Assembly: GCF_000812965.1 (NCBI RefSeq)
Contig: NZ_JSYN01000005.1
Coordinates: 1 to 64,000 of the forward strand
DNA length: 64,000 nucleotides
Direction: 5' to 3'
Source of the DNA: Pedobacter kyungheensis
Lineage (GTDB): Bacteria > Bacteroidota > Bacteroidia > Sphingobacteriales > Sphingobacteriaceae
Positions 25,927 through 34,069 of the stretch are shown one piece after another. Both the position numbers and the translations under genes were made by a program. The first letter of the stretch is position 1, and each line of letters starts with the position of its first letter. Below the pieces are notes generated by a model. That model was not told where the DNA came from. It ran no database searches and saw only the letters and a program-made list of their open reading frames with translations.

Positions 25927-27096
25927 TTATTTTTTGATTTCAGCATAAACTGAATCGGCTGCTTTTTCTTCAGGTTTAATTTTTGTGCCGTCTTTTAACG
26001 ATTGGAAACCTTCTAAAATTACTTTGTCGCCGGTTTTAAGACCTTTGGTAACTACGTAAAAATTGCCTTTGGCTAATTCCATTACCTCAATCTGCGTATT
26101 TACCACTTTGGCTGAGTCGCCTAAAATGTAAACGAATTTCTTGCCTTGTAAATCGATGGTTGATTTTTGAGGGATTAAAATTGCGTTGTCAACATGTTGA
26201 GGGATTCTAACCGAAGCACTGGCGCCATTTTTTAGTAAGAAAACCGGATTAGGGAAAGTAGCCCTTAAGCTTGCCGAACCTGTATTGGTGTTAATCTGTC
26301 CGTTAATCGATTCGATTTTACCGTTTTGCGCATAAATACTGCCATCTGCAAGTACTAAACTAACCGGCGGAATATTTTTCATTTGCTCGGCCAGTGTTTT
26401 GCCTTTATAGGTGCTTGCGAAATCTAAAAGTTGTTTTTCGTTTAATGAGAAGTAAGCATAAACTTTAGACGTATTCGAAACTGTAGTAAGCGGTTGTGCG
26501 CTGCTGCTGCTAACCAAACTTCCGTTTCTGAAAGGAATACTGCCTACTACACCATCAACCGGACTGGTAATAGAAGTATAGCCTAAATTAACCTTTGCAT
26601 TTACTAACTCTGCTTTTGCCTGTGCCAATGCCGCTTTTCTGCTTTGAAGCGTTAACTGCGCTGCATCGAGGTCGTACTTACTGATGATATCTTTATCTAC
26701 CAAAGGTTTGGTTTTATTTACCGTTAGCTGGGCGGCATTTACATCGGCCTCGGCACTGCTAATGGCTGCTTTTGCAGTTCTTACCTGCTGTTCGTATTGC
26801 GGGGCATTAATGGTAAAAAGTAACTGGCCTTTTTTAACCACAGCACCTTCATCCACAAATATTTTCTCAATAAAACCATCAACTTTCGGGCGAATATCGA
26901 TATTTTGTATACCTTCTATAGTTGCTGGATAATCTGAATCGAGGGTGGTGTTCTGCGTGTTTACTGTAAATACCGGGTAAGCTTGCGGACCTGCAGCAGC
27001 TGCGGCGGCAGCTTTTTTAGCTTCGTCGTTATTTCCGCAGGATGCCAGAAGCATACCAATGCTCATGCTAAAAAAGAGAGTTGTTACTTTTCTCAT
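25927..27096 (-). CDS. RND efflux periplasmic adaptor (AcrA/MexA family)
   Basis: A 389-residue membrane-fusion protein. The N-terminus is a lipoprotein signal with lipobox LLASC near residue 20, followed by an Ala-rich linker. Family segments: GFIEKIFVDEGAVVKKGQLLF (lipoyl half, about 75-95), a coiled-coil hairpin at 100-170, and SPVDGVVGSIPFRNGSLVS near 178-196. It bridges the pump and the outer membrane channel. First gene of the operon; no regulator gene is adjacent, but a 16-bp palindrome lies 134 bp upstream. Confidence 0.96.
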   Translation of the reverse strand: MRKVTTLFFSMSIGMLLASCGNNDEAKKAAAAAAAGPQAYPVFTVNTQNTTLDSDYPATIEGIQNIDIRPKVDGFIEKIFVDEGAVVKKGQLLFTINAPQYEQQVRTAKAAISSAEADVNAAQLTVNKTKPLVDKDIISKYDLDAAQLTLQSRKAALAQAKAELVNAKVNLGYTSITSPVDGVVGSIPFRNGSLVSSSSAQPLTTVSNTSKVYAYFSLNEKQLLDFASTYKGKTLAEQMKNIPPVSLVLADGSIYAQNGKIESINGQINTNTGSASLRATFPNPVFLLKNGASASVRIPQHVDNAILIPQKSTIDLQGKKFVYILGDSAKVVNTQIEVMELAKGNFYVVTKGLKTGDKVILEGFQSLKDGTKIKPEEKAADSVYAEIKK

Positions 27097-27181
27097 GGAC
27101 TATTTCTGTGTGTTTAAATTTAAATTTCTGGATTAAGGGCGTTGTCAGTTTGATGGGCTTTTCTCATCGCCGATAATTGCC

Positions 27182-27245
27182 CAAAAATAGAGCCTAACCA
27201 AAAATAAATCTGTCCAAATTCTGTCATTTAATCAATCGATTGATT
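27182..27245 (-). promoter_or_regulatory. Putative promoter and operator palindrome of the efflux operon
   Basis: AATCAATCGATTGATT at 27230-27245 is a perfect 16-bp palindrome, the size of a TetR/MarR-type site. Between it and the adaptor start are two minus-strand TATTTTTG boxes (complement of 27182-27189 and 27199-27206) that fit the Bacteroidota -7 consensus TAnnTTTG; I found no well-spaced -33 TTTG. The 400-bp gap 27097-27496 holds nothing else recognisable apart from AT-rich sequence before the divergent lipoprotein gene. Confidence 0.5.
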
Positions 27246-27496
27246 TATTTGGTGATTAAAAACTTACTTAAATATAATTAAATAATTGTTTTTAAGTACT
27301 TTGTGCACGATTTTTATTTAAAAAACCGACTTGTAAATATCTTGCGACAGATGTTAAAAGCTGTTAAATAAGCAAATACAATGTTAATTTTATCGCATAA
27401 AACTGTTGTTTATTTTGAGCAATATCCGCTACCTGATGTACAACTTAAACAGAATGAAATGGGGGTGTATGTTCTGCGGTTTTTAGCTTTATTGAT

Positions 27497-27880
27497 ATGA
27501 AAAATCTTTTGCTGTTAGTTGTAGTTTTATTTGCTTCGGGCTGTTTAATTCCCGGCGCGCCACACTACTATCATTACAAACTAAAGCAGAATAATGCTGA
27601 TTCTGTTGTGGTGATTTCCTATCCTTCCCGACTCGATTATCAATACCGGTTTAGCCAAAATGTTTGGGATAGTGTTTTGGTGTTTGATCCGATTCACCGG
27701 CTTTTTCAAAAAATGACTTTACATGAAAATGCCGACTTTTATCCAAAGGCTTATTACTCGCTTTATAAAAATGAGCGAAGGAATTTAAAAAAGATGGAAA
27801 AAGTTAAATCAATAGTTGTGAAAAGGTATAAACAAAATTTAGTGGAAACAGATACGCTTTACTACCAGGATTTACGCTGA
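27497..27880 (+). CDS. Hypothetical lipoprotein
   Basis: A 127-residue protein with a type II signal: MKNLLLLVVVLFASGC, Cys16 being the acylation site. The mature part is rich in Tyr and basic residues (HYYHYKLKQ, KAYYSLYKNERRNLKKMEK) and has no domain I recognise. It ends 5 bp before the convergent dapF stop. Function unknown. Confidence 0.68.
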   Translation: MKNLLLLVVVLFASGCLIPGAPHYYHYKLKQNNADSVVVISYPSRLDYQYRFSQNVWDSVLVFDPIHRLFQKMTLHENADFYPKAYYSLYKNERRNLKKMEKVKSIVVKRYKQNLVETDTLYYQDLR

Positions 27881-27884
27881 AGAT

Positions 27885-28667
27885 TTAATCAACTTCTCCC
27901 TCAAAAACCAGTTTAGCTGGTCCACATAAAAACACATTGGTAAATGCATTACCATCGTAATCAAATTCGATTTTAATATCGCCACCCAAAACTTTAATAT
28001 CGGTTTTAATGTGCCCGCTCAGGTTTTTATGTTTGGCCATGGCCATGGCTACGGCAGTAACTCCTGTACCGCAGGCATAGGTTTCGTCTTCAACGCCACG
28101 CTCGTAGGTGCGCACAAACAGGTGATCGCCTTTATCTTCTACAAAGTTTACGTTTATACCTTCAGTTTTATAGGTATCGTTATAACGGATGCTTTTTCCT
28201 TCATGAAAAACATCAAGATCTTTTAAACCGCTTTGTAAAGCCACGTAATGTGGAGAGCCCGTATTTAAAACATAAGCTTCGCCATCTTTGTTAATGGTGT
28301 CAACATCAATCATTTGCAAATCAACCCATTCGCCATTTTCTGAAATTCTGGCATAATGTGGTCCATCAACTGCCAAAAAGTTTGTTTCCCGGTCAATAAT
28401 GCCAAGTTGTTTGGCAAAAGCAACAATACACCGGCCACCATTGCCGCACATACTGCCCAGGTTACCATCGGCATTAAAATAATGCATTTCAAAATCGTAA
28501 TCCTCATGTTTGGTCAGGAACATTAAGCCGTCGGCACCGATGCCAAATCTTCTGTGGCAAAGCTGTTCAACTAATTGATTATCAATATTTTTTAACGGAC
28601 TCATGGTGTGGTCTATTAAAATGAAATCGTTGCCCGCGCCCTGATATTTATAGAAATTAATTTTCAT
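27885..28667 (-). CDS. dapF: Diaminopimelate epimerase
   Basis: A 260-residue enzyme converting LL- to meso-diaminopimelate for lysine and peptidoglycan synthesis. Catalytic Cys74 is in MCGNGGRC (73-80) and Cys199 in ACGTG (198-202); KYQGAGNDFILID at the start is the family signature. The ATG at 28667 is chosen over an upstream frame start at 28751, which would add 28 residues not seen in the family. Cytoplasmic homologue with two symmetric domains. Confidence 0.96.
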   Translation of the reverse strand: MKINFYKYQGAGNDFILIDHTMSPLKNIDNQLVEQLCHRRFGIGADGLMFLTKHEDYDFEMHYFNADGNLGSMCGNGGRCIVAFAKQLGIIDRETNFLAVDGPHYARISENGEWVDLQMIDVDTINKDGEAYVLNTGSPHYVALQSGLKDLDVFHEGKSIRYNDTYKTEGINVNFVEDKGDHLFVRTYERGVEDETYACGTGVTAVAMAMAKHKNLSGHIKTDIKVLGGDIKIEFDYDGNAFTNVFLCGPAKLVFEGEVD

Positions 28668-29068
28668 GAAAGCTTCATATTTTAGTGCAATATTTGAATT
28701 GCAAAGTGTAACCGCCACCACGTGTTTTTTTGATTTAACATTTTTTAACACAAAACCGGGTGCACTAATGATGCAAATATCGTTTATATGGTATTAAATT
28801 TGAATAATTAACGAAAGAAATTTTAGCAGATAAAAACTGCAGGAGCATTCTGCTTAAATCAAAGTGAAACAAACACTCCCGCAAAATTAGTAAATTTAAC
28901 AACTGAAATAGGGTGAGCTAAAACATTTAGCTAGCAAAACGGCTTATCATATATCAGGGTTTTTAAAATTATATAAACACATGAACCCATTAAAAGCAAA
29001 CAAAATTAAACATACAGATCAATGCTTTTAATAGCTTCATAGCCATTAAAAAAATAAATAATAAACAC
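28668..29068. other. Gene-free stretch between dapF and the HtrA gene
   Basis: 401 bp, AT-rich. It must carry both promoters. Apart from the 16-codon reading frame at 28981 and the duplicated ATAAACACATGAA context, I see no repeat, terminator or RNA gene. Confidence 0.4.
28981..29031 (+). CDS. Possible 16-residue upstream reading frame before the HtrA gene
   Basis: ATG at 28981 opens MNPLKANKIKHTDQCF then stop. Its 13-base start context ATAAACACATGAA (28973-28985) is identical to that of the HtrA gene (29061-29073), so ribosomes that use one could use the other. It may be a leader peptide or simply a duplicated leader segment; there is no protein-level evidence. Confidence 0.25.
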   Translation: MNPLKANKIKHTDQCF

Positions 29069-30619
29069 ATGAAAAAAATATTGGGAATTACCGTGCTAGC
29101 TGCTTTTATAGGTGGGGCAGCAGCAATAGGGGGTTACAAACTTTTTGAACGTAACCAAACAGGCAGTACAATTTCTGAAAAACAGAATTTATATTTTGCA
29201 AATAACCCACTTAAAGTATCGTCGGCAGGAACAGCCGATTTTACACAGGCAGCAGCAGCAGTCGCACCAGGTGTGGTGCACATTAAAACTACCTACGCTG
29301 CACAAAGCGGTGGTGGCAGAGGCTCTTCTCCGTTTGATATGATGGAAGATTTCTTCGGTGGCGGTGGCCGTCAGATGCAGCGCCAACCAAGAGCAGCATC
29401 GGGCTCAGGTGTAATCATCAGTCAGGATGGTTATATCGTAACCAACAACCACGTGGTAGAAAATGCAGAAAAGGTGGAGGTTGTTTTAACCGACAGACGT
29501 AAAGTTGAAGCCAAAGTAATTGGTCGCGACCCCAATACCGATTTGGCTTTAATTAAAGTAAACGCTAACAACTTACCTGTAGTAAAAATGGGTAACTCTG
29601 ATAATGTACAGGTTGGCGAATGGGTTTTAGCTGTTGGCTTCCCGTTAGATTTAAATACCACTGTAACAGCAGGTATTGTAAGTGCTAAAAACCGCAGTAT
29701 CGGTATTATTGGACGCGAGCAACAAGGAAACGAAATCACTGAAGAAGAATATCGCGAATATCAGCGTACAGGTAAAAGACCAGATCGTCCGGCCAATACC
29801 AGTATCGAATCATTTATCCAGACAGATGCGGCCATTAACCCTGGTAACAGCGGCGGTGCATTGGTAAATGCAAATGGCGAACTTGTAGGTATTAACTCAG
29901 CAATTGCTTCGCAAAGCGGTTATAACCAGGGTTATGGTTTTGCTATTCCGGTTAACCTTGCCCGTAAAATTGTAGATGATTTTATGAAATATGGCTCGGT
30001 TAAACGTGGTTACATTGGCGTTAACTTTGTGCCGCTAAGTGGCGATGAAAAACCTGAAGGCATTAAAACCAACGAAATCAGTGGTTTATATGTAAGCGAT
30101 GTAGTTGCCGGTGGTGGTGCAGCAGCAGCTGGTATTAAATCTGGTGATGTAATTAAAAAAGTTGATGGCGTAGTAATTAACGATTCGCCTGACTTACAGG
30201 AAAGAGTTGGTCGTTTAAACCCTGGCGATAAAGTAAAATTAACTGTATTGCGCGATGGATCTTTAAAAGATTATACCGTTACCCTTAAAGGCGAAGCCAG
30301 TGTAGGTTTAACTGCCAATAATACAGCTGGTAAAGCTGCCGAGGTTTCGAAACTGGGTGCAACTTTTGCTCCGGCCAGCCAGGCTCAAAAAGCTAAATAC
30401 GGCATTAGCGGCGGTGTAGTGGTAACTTCGGTTACAACCGGAAAAGCTTTCGATAACATTGGTGTAGAAAAAGGTTTAATTATTACCAAAGTAAACGGAC
30501 AGCCTGTTAACTCAGTGGCTGATGTACAAAAAGCATTGCCATTGGGTAGAAATAACATGGTAAGCATTAGTGGTGTTGGTGAGCAAGGTTCATATAACTA
30601 CAGTTTCCCGGCGCAATAA
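29069..30619 (+). CDS. Do/DegP-family periplasmic serine endoprotease
   Basis: A 516-residue protein with an N-terminal membrane/signal segment (ILGITVLAAFIGGAAAIGG). The trypsin-like triad is His128 (TNNHVV), Asp158 (NTDLAL) and Ser261 (NPGNSGGAL). Two PDZ domains follow, about 300-400 (GYIGVNF ... GDVIKKVDG) and 420-516. HtrA proteases degrade or refold damaged envelope proteins. The loop between residues 214 and 243 (acidic, EITEEEYREYQR) is a longer linker typical of Bacteroidota members. A strong terminator follows, so it is monocistronic. Confidence 0.95.
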   Translation: MKKILGITVLAAFIGGAAAIGGYKLFERNQTGSTISEKQNLYFANNPLKVSSAGTADFTQAAAAVAPGVVHIKTTYAAQSGGGRGSSPFDMMEDFFGGGGRQMQRQPRAASGSGVIISQDGYIVTNNHVVENAEKVEVVLTDRRKVEAKVIGRDPNTDLALIKVNANNLPVVKMGNSDNVQVGEWVLAVGFPLDLNTTVTAGIVSAKNRSIGIIGREQQGNEITEEEYREYQRTGKRPDRPANTSIESFIQTDAAINPGNSGGALVNANGELVGINSAIASQSGYNQGYGFAIPVNLARKIVDDFMKYGSVKRGYIGVNFVPLSGDEKPEGIKTNEISGLYVSDVVAGGGAAAAGIKSGDVIKKVDGVVINDSPDLQERVGRLNPGDKVKLTVLRDGSLKDYTVTLKGEASVGLTANNTAGKAAEVSKLGATFAPASQAQKAKYGISGGVVVTSVTTGKAFDNIGVEKGLIITKVNGQPVNSVADVQKALPLGRNNMVSISGVGEQGSYNYSFPAQ

Positions 30620-30644
30620 ATTTTGCAGAAAAAAATAGTTTAAA

Positions 30645-30684
30645 AAATGTCCTCCCTGTTTAAAAACGGGGAGGACATTTTTTT
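30645..30684. terminator. Bidirectional terminator
   Basis: AAATGTCCTCCCTGTT (30645-30660) pairs with AACGGGGAGGACATTT (30665-30680) around TAAA and runs into a T-tract on the plus strand and an A-tract on its left, serving both the HtrA gene and the convergent copper-binding gene. Confidence 0.87.
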
Positions 30685-31028
30685 TAATCCTGATGGATAG
30701 GTTCGTGATGGGCATGACAGGCATCCGCACATTCTTCGCACGTTACGGCGCATTGCCTGCAGTGCTCGTGGTCGTGTTTGCCACACTCAGCGGCACACAA
30801 GCGGCAAATTTCTTCGCATAACAACAAATACTGTTTGCCAATTACCGATTCGCGCTGCAAAAGCCGCGCAGCCTGCGTACAAATATCAGCACAATCACGA
30901 TCCAGTTTAATACAATCAACCATCATGTTCAGGTCTTCCTCCTGCAAACACGACGATGCACAATGCTCGCAAGCCAGTGCACAATCCAATAAAGCCTGAA
31001 TTAAGGCATGATTATTCCGGTTTTCCAT
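30684..31028 (-). CDS. Four-helix bundle copper-binding protein (Csp-like)
   Basis: A 114-residue, Cys- and His-rich protein with no signal peptide. Cys pairs with CxxxC spacing occur on each helix: CALACEHCASSC, CIKLDRDCADIC, CEEICRLCAAEC, CRQCAVTCEECADAC. This is the layout of the bacterial copper-storage (Csp) family, where Cys inside a four-helix bundle hold many Cu(I) ions. Lack of a signal suggests a cytosolic Csp3-type store; a nickel or zinc role cannot be excluded. The stop shares the terminator with the HtrA gene. Confidence 0.88.
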   Translation of the reverse strand: MENRNNHALIQALLDCALACEHCASSCLQEEDLNMMVDCIKLDRDCADICTQAARLLQRESVIGKQYLLLCEEICRLCAAECGKHDHEHCRQCAVTCEECADACHAHHEPIHQD

Positions 31029-31249
31029 AGCTTAAAAATTTTGGTTATCAATATGCTCTTTATTAATAACCTTCAGGAAATTAAACGGTTTTATAAAATC
31101 GAAATCATCTGGTCGCGATTGTTAAAGTTTGTTAATCTTCCGGCCCCAGAAATATATTAAGCTCCTTTTGAAGCGTTTTTGAACATAAGCCCGTTTTGTT
31201 AATTAATCTATGTTCATCCTAAATTCATCATTGCGATTTAGTTTAGTGA

Positions 31250-31279
31250 TTTACCGATTGATTATCAGTGTTTACCGAT
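31250..31279. promoter_or_regulatory. 9-bp direct repeat with 21-bp period; candidate LytTR operator
   Basis: TTTACCGAT occurs at 31250-31258 and 31271-31279, exactly 21 bp apart. LytTR regulators bind 9-bp direct repeats separated by 12 bp. It lies 62 bp before the ATG at 31341 and about 1.8 kb before a LytTR regulator gene in the same direction. A near -7 box CATATTTG is at 31309-31316. The 312-bp gap 31029-31340 shows nothing else. Confidence 0.42.
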
Positions 31280-31340
31280 ACTCTATAAAATTAATTTTTT
31301 TATTGTTACATATTTGAAACAGCAACAAAAACCGAATATT

Positions 31341-31850
31341 ATGGCTTTAGCTCACATTAACCTCAGCGTAAAACAGTATTTCAATTTCATGTGTCACACC
31401 GATTTTGAAAGAAGGATATTTCACGATAGCTACAGGGAATTTCAAAAGAAATCGAAGATATTCAGCCAAAACCAGCAGGTACATACCTTTTCGCAAATGT
31501 TGCAAATAAATGAAAAGGCCGGTTCATTGCACCAGAAATTACAGTATGCAGTTATGCCAAGCATCGCAAATTTAGAACAGAAAATGCCGGTGTTGGGCGA
31601 TTTGGATGGCAATGCACTTAAATTTGATTGGGCCGAATTAAATATTGTAAGTTCTGATTTGTTAAATAAAGGCGCCCACGTAGTTTCGATTACTTATACC
31701 AGTCCAAAATTGGTGCTGCATGAAATAATTGGCGATTTACTGGTTTTGAGTTATTGTAAACCAGGTAGCAAAGGCGAAACCTTAATGGTAAAAATTACCG
31801 AAAACCTGATGGTGAATTACGAAGAAAGCAACAGTTTGGTTTACAGTTAA
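31341..31850 (+). CDS. Hypothetical protein upstream of the PqqD/ATP-grasp locus
   Basis: A 169-residue soluble protein without signal peptide or membrane segment. The ATG at 31341 is preferred to an in-frame TTG at 31314, which overlaps a likely -7 region. The C-terminal half has alternating strands (AHVVSITYTSPKLVLHEIIGDLLVLSY). I recognise no family. It lies 55 bp upstream of the kinase gene in the same direction and downstream of a candidate LytTR direct repeat, so it may be part of that operon or its first target. Confidence 0.6.
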   Translation: MALAHINLSVKQYFNFMCHTDFERRIFHDSYREFQKKSKIFSQNQQVHTFSQMLQINEKAGSLHQKLQYAVMPSIANLEQKMPVLGDLDGNALKFDWAELNIVSSDLLNKGAHVVSITYTSPKLVLHEIIGDLLVLSYCKPGSKGETLMVKITENLMVNYEESNSLVYS

Positions 31851-31905
31851 TCCATCTTGCGCATTTCTTTAGCCCGGGCCCAAAAAAATATTATTAATTT
31901 GTAGC

Positions 31906-33093
31906 ATGCAACAATTTAAAGCTCCAACTTTTATTATTCACGTGGCAGGTTGGCTTTTATTTCTAACCTTTCCATTATTGTTCATCAATAACGAACAATC
32001 GGGGCAAAGTAGTTTTTTGTTGCTGGCATCGCCATTTTACTGGTTGTTTTGCCTTACCTACATGTTAATGTTTTATTTCAATGCCCTGGTGCTGGTACCC
32101 AAACTCATGTTTAAAAAGCGGTACCTGTTATATACCGCAACAGTTTTGGGCTTGTTTAGCTTTGTGTATTATGCACAGCCTTACGATAACCTGCTGGGGC
32201 ATAACAAAAGTGTAATGGCGGCATTAAGAGGCGAGGCTAACAAACAACCAAAAGGCTTAAACCAATCGTTGCAGCCGGGCAGGGATAGTGTAATTGGCCC
32301 TAATGTAGAAATGCCTTTCGGACCCTTGCCCAATCAGGATTTGAGGATGCAGGACCCTAACCTGAAAAAACAGAAAGGGATTTTAGATTTACACAGGCCC
32401 GAAAATATCGATGTCATCAGTCTCTTTATTTTTATGATGATTATGGGATTGAGCATTGCCACAAGCACAGTAGAACGCTGGCAAACCGCCGAATCGAAAG
32501 TGGTAAAAGCAGAGGCAGAAAAAGCAACCGCCGAACTTTCATTCCTGAAAGCGCAAATCAATCCGCATTTTCTTTTCAATACCCTGAATAACATTTATAC
32601 CCAGTCGGTTATCAATAGCAAGCATACTTCAGAAAGTATCATGAAATTATCCAATATTATGCGCTATGTTACCGACGATGTAACGCAGGATTTTGTGATG
32701 CTTAAGGACGAAATTGATTGCGTACGCGATTATATCGAGTTGCAAAGGTTGAGGCTGGGTGCCGATGCCGAAATCAGTTTCGGGGTGGAGGGAAAACCGG
32801 AAGGGAGAAAAATAGCCCCCTTAATTTTGATGACCTTTATCGAAAATGCGTTTAAATACGGCGTAACCAAAAAAGAAAAAACCATTATCAGCATCAAACT
32901 GAGTATTGGTGCCGATAAAATTGATTTCTCCTGCCAGAATAAAATTTATGCCCATCAGTCTAATTTAGAACGTTCGGGCATTGGTATTGCCAATACGCGT
33001 CAGCGCCTAACGCATTTATATGCGCAACAACACCGTTTGGATATTAAAAACACAGGCGAAATGTTTACCGTTAATCTTTGTGTAAATTGCTAA
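31906..33093 (+). CDS. LytS/YehU-type sensor histidine kinase
   Basis: A 395-residue protein. Four hydrophobic helices lie in residues 10-90 and another near 165-185, with a Pro/Asn-rich extracytoplasmic segment between (about 95-160). The His_kinase domain has NPHFLFNTLNNIYTQS near 219-234 (phospho-acceptor His) and the HATPase has PLILMTFIENAFKYG near 304 and SGIGIANTRQRL near 356. It phosphorylates the LytTR regulator encoded 17 bp downstream. It heads the compact run of genes ending at 40426, so the input signal probably concerns the product or substrate of that pathway. Confidence 0.92.
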   Translation: MQQFKAPTFIIHVAGWLLFLTFPLLFINNEQSGQSSFLLLASPFYWLFCLTYMLMFYFNALVLVPKLMFKKRYLLYTATVLGLFSFVYYAQPYDNLLGHNKSVMAALRGEANKQPKGLNQSLQPGRDSVIGPNVEMPFGPLPNQDLRMQDPNLKKQKGILDLHRPENIDVISLFIFMMIMGLSIATSTVERWQTAESKVVKAEAEKATAELSFLKAQINPHFLFNTLNNIYTQSVINSKHTSESIMKLSNIMRYVTDDVTQDFVMLKDEIDCVRDYIELQRLRLGADAEISFGVEGKPEGRKIAPLILMTFIENAFKYGVTKKEKTIISIKLSIGADKIDFSCQNKIYAHQSNLERSGIGIANTRQRLTHLYAQQHRLDIKNTGEMFTVNLCVNC

Positions 33094-33110
33094 CCTTTAA
33101 CCGATAAATT

Positions 33111-33812
33111 ATGGCCTTAAAATGTGTAGCTATAGATGATGAACCCCTGGCACTCGAGCTGATTAAAAATTACGTTTCGAGGTTTCCGGGCTTGCAACTG
33201 GTACAGGTTTTTGAAGATGCCCTGTCGGGTGCAGAGTATCTGAAGCAAAACCCTGTCGATTTATTATTTGTAGACGTAAATATGCCCGATATTTCTGGTG
33301 TTGAACTGGTACGCAGTTTGGTAAACAGTCCGATGATTATCTTTACAACTGCCTACCGGAATTATGCTTTCGAAAGCTACGAACTTCAGGCTGTCGATTA
33401 CCTTTTAAAACCTATCGATTTTAACCGTTTTACTGCGGCAGTAGAAAAAGCGGTCGACTTTCATAAATACAAAAATGCGACCCCGGAAAATAACAGTGAT
33501 GAGAGTATTTATGTGTATTCGGAGTATAAAATGATTAAAATTTTGCTTCGCGATATCGAATACATCGAAAGTATGGGCGATTACCTTAAAATTTATCTCA
33601 GCAATACCGATAAACCGGTTTTAACCCTCATGACGATGAAAAAAGTGTTGGAAAAGCTGCCCGAAGATCAGTTTGCCCGTGTACACCGGAGTTTTATAGT
33701 TGCGTTAACCAGGATTAAATCAATCCACAATAGAAAAGTAAATTTAACCAACGCCGAGCTACCCATTGGCGATGCTTACAGTGGCTTTATTAATCAGCAA
33801 AAAGGGATATGA
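33111..33812 (+). CDS. LytTR-family response regulator
   Basis: A 233-residue protein. Receiver domain: acidic Asp9-Asp10, phospho-Asp55 (FVDVNMPD), Thr80, Lys100 (LLKPID). LytTR DNA-binding domain at about 130-230, with YVYSEYKMIKILLRDIEYIES and RVHRSFIVAL. Such regulators bind 9-bp direct repeats spaced 21 bp start to start. The stop overlaps the PqqD-like start by 4 bp (ATGA), showing that regulation and the pathway genes are translated together. Confidence 0.94.
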   Translation: MALKCVAIDDEPLALELIKNYVSRFPGLQLVQVFEDALSGAEYLKQNPVDLLFVDVNMPDISGVELVRSLVNSPMIIFTTAYRNYAFESYELQAVDYLLKPIDFNRFTAAVEKAVDFHKYKNATPENNSDESIYVYSEYKMIKILLRDIEYIESMGDYLKIYLSNTDKPVLTLMTMKKVLEKLPEDQFARVHRSFIVALTRIKSIHNRKVNLTNAELPIGDAYSGFINQQKGI

Positions 33813-34051
33813 AGTTAAAAGCTAACATAGCAACAAGCGAAAATGGTTTTATTTTCAATCCGGCAACCGGCGATTCATTTACAAGTAATGCCATTGCTGC
33901 CGAAATTTTAACCTATATGAAAGCCGGAGAAAGTGAAACAGAAATTAAGCAAAAAATCCTCGATCGTTATGAGGTAGAATTGTGCCAGCTGGAAAGAGAC
34001 TGGGATGATTATATGTTGCAGTTAAAGGAAGCAAATCTTTTAGATTTGTAA
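33809..34051 (+). CDS. PqqD-like RiPP recognition element (RRE) protein
   Basis: An 80-residue winged-helix protein. The pattern FNPATGDSFTSNAIAAEIL (residues 16-34), then a short linker, IKQKILDRYEVELCQLERDWDDYMLQL and a final NLLDL matches the PqqD family. PqqD and related RRE domains bind the leader of a peptide substrate and deliver it to modifying enzymes; lasso-peptide B1 proteins have the same fold. No PqqA, PqqE radical-SAM enzyme or lasso cyclase is nearby, so this is not PQQ synthesis. Overlaps the regulator stop by 4 bp; 18 bp to the ATP-grasp gene. Confidence 0.85.
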   Translation: MKLKANIATSENGFIFNPATGDSFTSNAIAAEILTYMKAGESETEIKQKILDRYEVELCQLERDWDDYMLQLKEANLLDL

Positions 34052-34069
34052 CCCCAAATAAAACTAATC

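Noticed and set aside
33809..34051. PQQ biosynthesis, from the PqqD-like protein
   Set aside because: No PqqA, PqqB, PqqC or PqqE genes and no radical-SAM motif nearby.
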